Below are positions 60,577 to 64,000 of a stretch of DNA of 64,000 nucleotides, one piece after another. Numbering within the stretch: position 1 is the first letter of the stretch; each line of letters opens with the position of its first letter. The stretch comes from Leifsonia sp. Root4 (lineage in GTDB: Bacteria; Actinomycetota; Actinomycetes; Actinomycetales; Microbacteriaceae). Below the pieces are notes generated by a model. It saw only the letters and a list, made by a program, of their open reading frames with translations, searched no databases and had not been told where the DNA came from. A program made the translations under genes and the position numbers. The DNA lies in the NCBI RefSeq assembly GCF_001425085.1, contig NZ_LMDN01000002.1:147449-211448 (forward strand), read 5' to 3'.

Positions 60577-61434
60577 CTAGACGACGGAGTCGTCGAAGGC
60601 CCTCTCCGTGGCGGGCAGATCGGCCGCGAGCACCTCCGCCACGACGCGGGCCAGCCGTCGGCGGATCACGTGCGCGTTCACCTCGACCCTGTGCATCGTG
60701 ACGCCCCGCATCCTGGCGATGATGTCGAGTCCGCCGCGCGGGATGAACTGGTCGAGCGCGCCGTAGACGACGTCGATCGGCGCGTTCACCCGGGTGAGGT
60801 CGGAGATGATCGTCTGGTTCTCGATGCAGTTCTGCATCGACTTCACGAACGGCGTCCAGCGCACCTCATCGAGCTCGAAGACGCCCTTGATCGGCAGCAG
60901 CCGCGCGATGATGCGCGCGTTCGCCAGCGTGAACTCCTTGTTGGTGCGCAGGTAGTCGTATGCGCGCAGATACAGATCGTTCTCGAGTCGCGCGCGCTTG
61001 TCGCCGATGCTGCTCGGCGAGAGGTACACCGGTGGCGAGACGAGCACGAGGTGTTCGACCAGCTGCGGGTGCTCCGCGGCGAAGCGGGCGGTGATCAGGG
61101 CGCCGAGCGAGTGCCCGACGATGATGAGCGGGCCCCGCAGGCCGTTCGCCCGGATCGTGGCGTGCAGCGCGGCCACGTGCTCATCGAGCGTGTACTCGGC
61201 CGTCTCCGGTGCCGGAGAGCGCCCGAAGCCGAGGATGTCGATCGACACGCAGCGGAAGTGCTGCTCCAGCAGCGGGACGAGGTAGTGGAAGGTGACGGAT
61301 GACGAGGCGATGCCGTGCACGAGCACGACGGTCGGGCCGTTGCCGACATCCGAGGCGACATGCAAGACGGGGGCTCCCGGTCGCGGGCGCACCAGACGCT
61401 TCAGGCGTTCACCGAGCGTCGACATCCATGACAT
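60577..61434 (-). CDS. Alpha/beta hydrolase
   Basis: 285 residues: VVLVHGIASSSVTFHYLVP (oxyanion region), DILGFGRSPAP, the nucleophile elbow VGHSLGALITARFA near residue 125, and the acid region VYGALDQFIPRG. The final histidine would be in the VNAHVIRRR segment. Esterase or lipase-like; no signal peptide. CATAAT six bases before the first of two ATGs (61434, 61425) suggests leaderless initiation at 61434. It is divergent from the DUF4349 gene. Confidence 0.87.
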   Translation of the reverse strand: MSWMSTLGERLKRLVRPRPGAPVLHVASDVGNGPTVVLVHGIASSSVTFHYLVPLLEQHFRCVSIDILGFGRSPAPETAEYTLDEHVAALHATIRANGLRGPLIIVGHSLGALITARFAAEHPQLVEHLVLVSPPVYLSPSSIGDKRARLENDLYLRAYDYLRTNKEFTLANARIIARLLPIKGVFELDEVRWTPFVKSMQNCIENQTIISDLTRVNAPIDVVYGALDQFIPRGGLDIIARMRGVTMHRVEVNAHVIRRRLARVVAEVLAADLPATERAFDDSVV

Positions 61435-61592
61435 GACCCCATTATGGTGGGCCGGTCTGCGCACGCCATGACCGCTCCGTGACCGCCTCGTTATCGCGCC
61501 GAGACCAAGCCGTGATCGAGCTGGTATCCGAACGTGATCAGACTGGTGGATCCGCTCCGGTGTGGGCGAAAACACTGACATAGGGTTGTGCC

Positions 61593-62528
61593 ATGAAGCG
61601 CGCATTCACCGTTCCTGCCCTCGTTCTCGCGGCCCTGCTGCTCGCGGGTTGCTCCTCGGGAATGACCTCGGGTTCGGATTCCGGCGGCTCCATGTCCGAG
61701 GGTTCGGTCGGTGAGATCGCCCCCATGCAGGACGGCACCGTGCAGGACGGCGGCGGCTTCGTGCCCGGCGCGGTCTCCGAGCGTGCCGTGATCACCACGG
61801 GCACCGTCTCGCTGACCTCAGCCGACCCGATCGGTGCCGCGGATGACGCGATCAAGCTCGTCACCGGAGCCGGCGGCCGCATCGACAACCGCAGCGAACA
61901 GCCCGCGACCGAGACCCAGCCGGCCCGTGCCACCCTCGTCATCCGTGTGCCTGCAGAGCAACTGGACACCGTGCTCGACAAGATCAAGCAGCTCGGCCTC
62001 GTCAACACCGTCTCGCTGAACGCCTCCGATGTGACTCAGCAGAAGCAGGATGTCGAGGCGCGCATCGCCGCGCTGCAGACCTCGGTCGACCGCCTCCTCG
62101 TGCTCATGGCCTCCGCGGCGAACACGGCGGATCTGATCGCGATCGAGTCTGCCCTCTCGAGCAGGCAGGCGGAGCTGGACTCGCTCACCGCCCAGCGCGA
62201 CTACCTCGACGACCAGATCGACTACTCCACCCTCTCCGTCGACTTCGTGTCGGAGGGGACCGTCGCACAGGGCGACCCAGACACCTTCTGGGACGGCCTG
62301 CTCGCCGGCTGGAACAGCCTGCTCGCCTTCCTCGGTGGCTTCATCGTCGTGCTCGGCGTGCTGCTGCCCTGGTTGCTGCTGCTCGCCGTGATCGCCGCGA
62401 TCGTGCTCGCGATCGTCCTCGCCGCACGCCGGTCGTCCCGGCGCCGTGCCGCCGAGCGCGACGCGGCGCTCCTGGCCGGGCCGGTTGCCGATCCCACCGC
62501 CGCCGAGACCGAGGACGTGCAGCAGTAG
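61593..62528 (+). CDS. DUF4349 lipoprotein
   Basis: 311 residues. Signal peptide with lipobox LLLAGC near residue 20. The DUF4349 domain (about 65-270) contains ITTGTVSLTSADPIGAADD, ATLVIRVPAEQLDTVLDKI, a coiled-coil segment (QQKQDVEARIAALQTSVDRL) and LDSLTAQRDYLDDQIDYSTL. A membrane segment (FIVVLGVLLPWLLLLAVIAAIVLAIVL) and a basic tail follow, so the domain is extracellular and anchored at both ends. Function unknown. TAGGGT six bases before the ATG: leaderless. Confidence 0.92.
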   Translation: MKRAFTVPALVLAALLLAGCSSGMTSGSDSGGSMSEGSVGEIAPMQDGTVQDGGGFVPGAVSERAVITTGTVSLTSADPIGAADDAIKLVTGAGGRIDNRSEQPATETQPARATLVIRVPAEQLDTVLDKIKQLGLVNTVSLNASDVTQQKQDVEARIAALQTSVDRLLVLMASAANTADLIAIESALSSRQAELDSLTAQRDYLDDQIDYSTLSVDFVSEGTVAQGDPDTFWDGLLAGWNSLLAFLGGFIVVLGVLLPWLLLLAVIAAIVLAIVLAARRSSRRRAAERDAALLAGPVADPTAAETEDVQQ

Positions 62529-62549
62529 CTTCCGGCCTAGGCTGAGTGC

Positions 62550-63749
62550 GTGGCTTCAGACGCAGCAGCGAACGGCATCCGGACAAACCCCGAACCGCGC
62601 ACGGTTCTGAGCGAGGAACTGCTCGCGCGCATCCACGCACGGGCCGACGGCTACGACCGCCGCAACGAGTTCTTCAGCGAGGACTTCGAGGAGCTCGCGG
62701 CCGCCGGCTACCTGCGCGCCCTCGTTCCCGAGCAGTTCGGCGGGCTCGGGCTCAGCCTTCGCGAGCTCGCCCGCGAGCAGACCCGGCTGGGAGCCGCGGC
62801 CCCGGCCACGGCCCTCGCCGTGAACATGCACCTGGTCTGGACGGGCGTCGCGAAGGCGCTGCACGAGCGCGGCGACGGCTCCCTCGACTTCCTGCTGGCC
62901 GAGGCCGGCGCCGGCGAGGTGTTCGGCTTCGGCATCAGCGAGGCCGGCAACGACCTCATGTTGTTCGGCTCCCGCAGCCGGGCCGTTCCACAGCCGGACG
63001 GCGGCTACCGATTCAGCGGCACCAAGGTCTTCACGAGCCTCTCCCCCGCGTGGACGCGTCTCGGCACGATGGGCCTCGACAGCGACTCGGCCGATGGCCC
63101 CAAGATCGTCTACGGCTTCGTCGAGCGCGGAGAGGGCGTCAGCAACAAGGACGACTGGGACACCCTCGGCATGCGCGCCAGCCAGAGCCAGACGACGCTG
63201 CTCGACGGCGCTCTCGCCCGCCCGGACCGCGTGGTGCGCCGGCTCGACCCCGGCCCCAACGCCGATCCGCTCATCTTCGCGATCTTCGCCAACTTCGAGA
63301 TCCTGCTCGCCGCCGTGTACACGGGCGTCGGCAAGCGGGCCCTCGAGCTCGCCGTCGAGTCCGCGCACCGCCGCACCTCGATGAAGAACGACGGCCGCAG
63401 CCTCGCCCAGGATCCCGACATCCGCTGGCGCATCGCGGATGCCGCCATCGCCCAGGATGCGATCTACCCGCAGCTCGACGCGATCGCCGGCGACGTGGAT
63501 GCCCAGGCCGATCACGGCGCCCAGTGGTTCCCCAAGCTCGTCGGGATCAAGGTGCGGGCGACCGAGACGGCCAGGCACGTCGTCGATCAGGCGCTGCGCG
63601 TCTCCGGCGGAGGCAGCTACTTCGCGGGCAACGAGCTCGGCCGACTCTACCGGGACGTGCTCGCCGGCATCTTCCACCCCTCCGACGCCGAGTCGGCGCA
63701 CAGCACCGTCGCCACCGCGTGGCTCGGCCCGATCGAGCCCGCCGACTGA
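62550..63749 (+). CDS. Acyl-CoA dehydrogenase family protein
   Basis: 399 residues, FAD-dependent acyl-CoA dehydrogenase fold (N-terminal helices, central beta domain with FGFGISEAGNDLMLFGSRSR, C-terminal helices with RRTSMKNDGRSLAQDPDIRW and the terminal VSGGGSYFAGNELGRLYRDV). A catalytic glutamate could not be placed with certainty, and members of this type also include flavin monooxygenases and Ibr-like enzymes. GTG leaderless start with TAGGCT six bases upstream. Its stop codon lies in the first unit of a tandem repeat. Confidence 0.87.
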   Translation: MASDAAANGIRTNPEPRTVLSEELLARIHARADGYDRRNEFFSEDFEELAAAGYLRALVPEQFGGLGLSLRELAREQTRLGAAAPATALAVNMHLVWTGVAKALHERGDGSLDFLLAEAGAGEVFGFGISEAGNDLMLFGSRSRAVPQPDGGYRFSGTKVFTSLSPAWTRLGTMGLDSDSADGPKIVYGFVERGEGVSNKDDWDTLGMRASQSQTTLLDGALARPDRVVRRLDPGPNADPLIFAIFANFEILLAAVYTGVGKRALELAVESAHRRTSMKNDGRSLAQDPDIRWRIADAAIAQDAIYPQLDAIAGDVDAQADHGAQWFPKLVGIKVRATETARHVVDQALRVSGGGSYFAGNELGRLYRDVLAGIFHPSDAESAHSTVATAWLGPIEPAD

Positions 63750-63818
63750 GCCCGCTCCCCCGCCGATTGAGCCGCCTCCCGCCGATTGAGCCGCCTCCCG
63801 CCGATTGAGCCGCCTCCC
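63741..63818. repeat. 19-bp tandem repeats beginning at the acyl-CoA dehydrogenase stop
   Basis: Three exact units GCCGATTGAGCCGCCTCCC at 63762-63780, 63781-63799 and 63800-63818 are preceded by a diverged unit (GCCGACTGAGCCCG...) that contains the stop codon TGA at 63747-63749. Confidence 0.9.
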
Positions 63819-63819
63819 G

Positions 63820-63873
63820 CCGATTGAGCCTGTCGAAATCCACAGGGAGGGTTTCGGCAAGCTCAACCAGCGG
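63820..63873. repeat. Dispersed repeat inverted pair
   Basis: CCGATTGAGCCTGTCGAAAT is followed by its inverted partner GTTTCGGCAAGCTCAACC across about 10 bases. Same element family as 59508, in the region after the acyl-CoA dehydrogenase gene. Confidence 0.85.
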
Positions 63874-63885
63874 AGCCCAACGGCC

Positions 63886-63990
63886 TGTTGGTTGAGTAGC
63901 GAGGAACGAGCGTATCGAAACCGCACGGGCCGGAGTCTTCGCACGGGCCTCGGTCTCGATACGGCCGCGGGCGGCCTACTCGACCAGCGG
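63886..63990. repeat. Long double-stem hairpin repeat element (copy 3)
   Basis: Outer arms GGTTGAGTAG (63890-63899) and CTACTCGACC (63977-63986) and inner arms GTATCGAAACC (63912-63922) and GGTCTCGATAC (63952-63962) pair with one transition each. It is inverted relative to copies 1 and 2. No gene was recognised between 63750 and the window end. Confidence 0.85.
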
Positions 63991-64000
63991 GGTGTTCGCC

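Overview
The window is high-GC DNA (roughly 68-70% by eye) from an actinomycete, most probably Microbacteriaceae. The evidence is the frequent 'ggatgcc' and 'gcatccg' words, many leaderless ATG/GTG genes, F420-linked enzymes, the SufS/SufU pair, DUF2510 and DUF4349 proteins, and dispersed 'tttcgacaagctcaac' repeats that I associate with this family. The assignment rests on style and gene content, not on a marker gene.

Layout. (1) 1-8162: a Wadjet-type plasmid-defence operon (jetA-jetB-jetC on the minus strand; jetD would lie just off the left edge), a cold-shock/DUF1294 membrane protein, a NERD-domain protein and a PD-(D/E)XK-like protein. (2) 8276-14829: an SDR/TetR divergent pair with candidate operators, a Phd-antitoxin/HEPN-like fusion with an AT-rich palindromic operator, a secreted HNH nuclease, a second SDR, a hydrolase, DUF1905 and a TspO-like protein. 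(3) 14826-31927: sufSU, an epimerase, a phosphatase/nuclease-fold enzyme, a large RecB-nuclease/helicase fusion, a J-domain/NERD fusion, a methyltransferase carrying an in-frame repeat, DUF488, a cyclic-nucleotide-type phosphodiesterase and a Stealth protein. (4) 33075-41017: a peptide-type ABC transporter operon with a flavin monooxygenase and two carboxymuconolactone-decarboxylase-like proteins (the KPN_01858/Avi_7169-type neighbourhood, substrate unknown to me), ending in a perfect 16-bp hairpin. (5) 41177-58639: a minus-strand catabolic gene set of 16 genes (two luciferase-like oxidoreductases, a hydantoinase/dihydroorotase-like enzyme, a hydrolase lacking its serine, an SsuABC/TauABC-type importer, a zinc dehydrogenase, OsmC, a CoA transferase, an amidohydrolase, LigB/LigA-like extradiol dioxygenase subunits and the F420-biosynthesis genes cofE and cofC), headed by a GntR regulator and a divergent MFS transporter. 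(6) 58671-64000: two aldo/keto reductases, a hydrolase, a DUF4349 lipoprotein, an acyl-CoA dehydrogenase and a repeat-rich end.

Two observations stand out. First, a near-palindrome GGATTyTGGATCCArAATCC occurs only, as far as I could see, at three promoter-proximal places in the catabolic region: before the GntR gene, before the first operon and before the transporter operon. This points to one regulon that breaks down an unidentified, probably aromatic or heterocyclic, compound and brings two of its own F420-synthesis genes. Second, dispersed intergenic repeats also lie in frame inside protein-coding genes (jetB, a methyltransferase, two ABC transporter subunits) and run through the stop codons of two others, which resembles repeat-encoded peptides.

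No rRNA, tRNA, CRISPR array, IS element or prophage was recognised.
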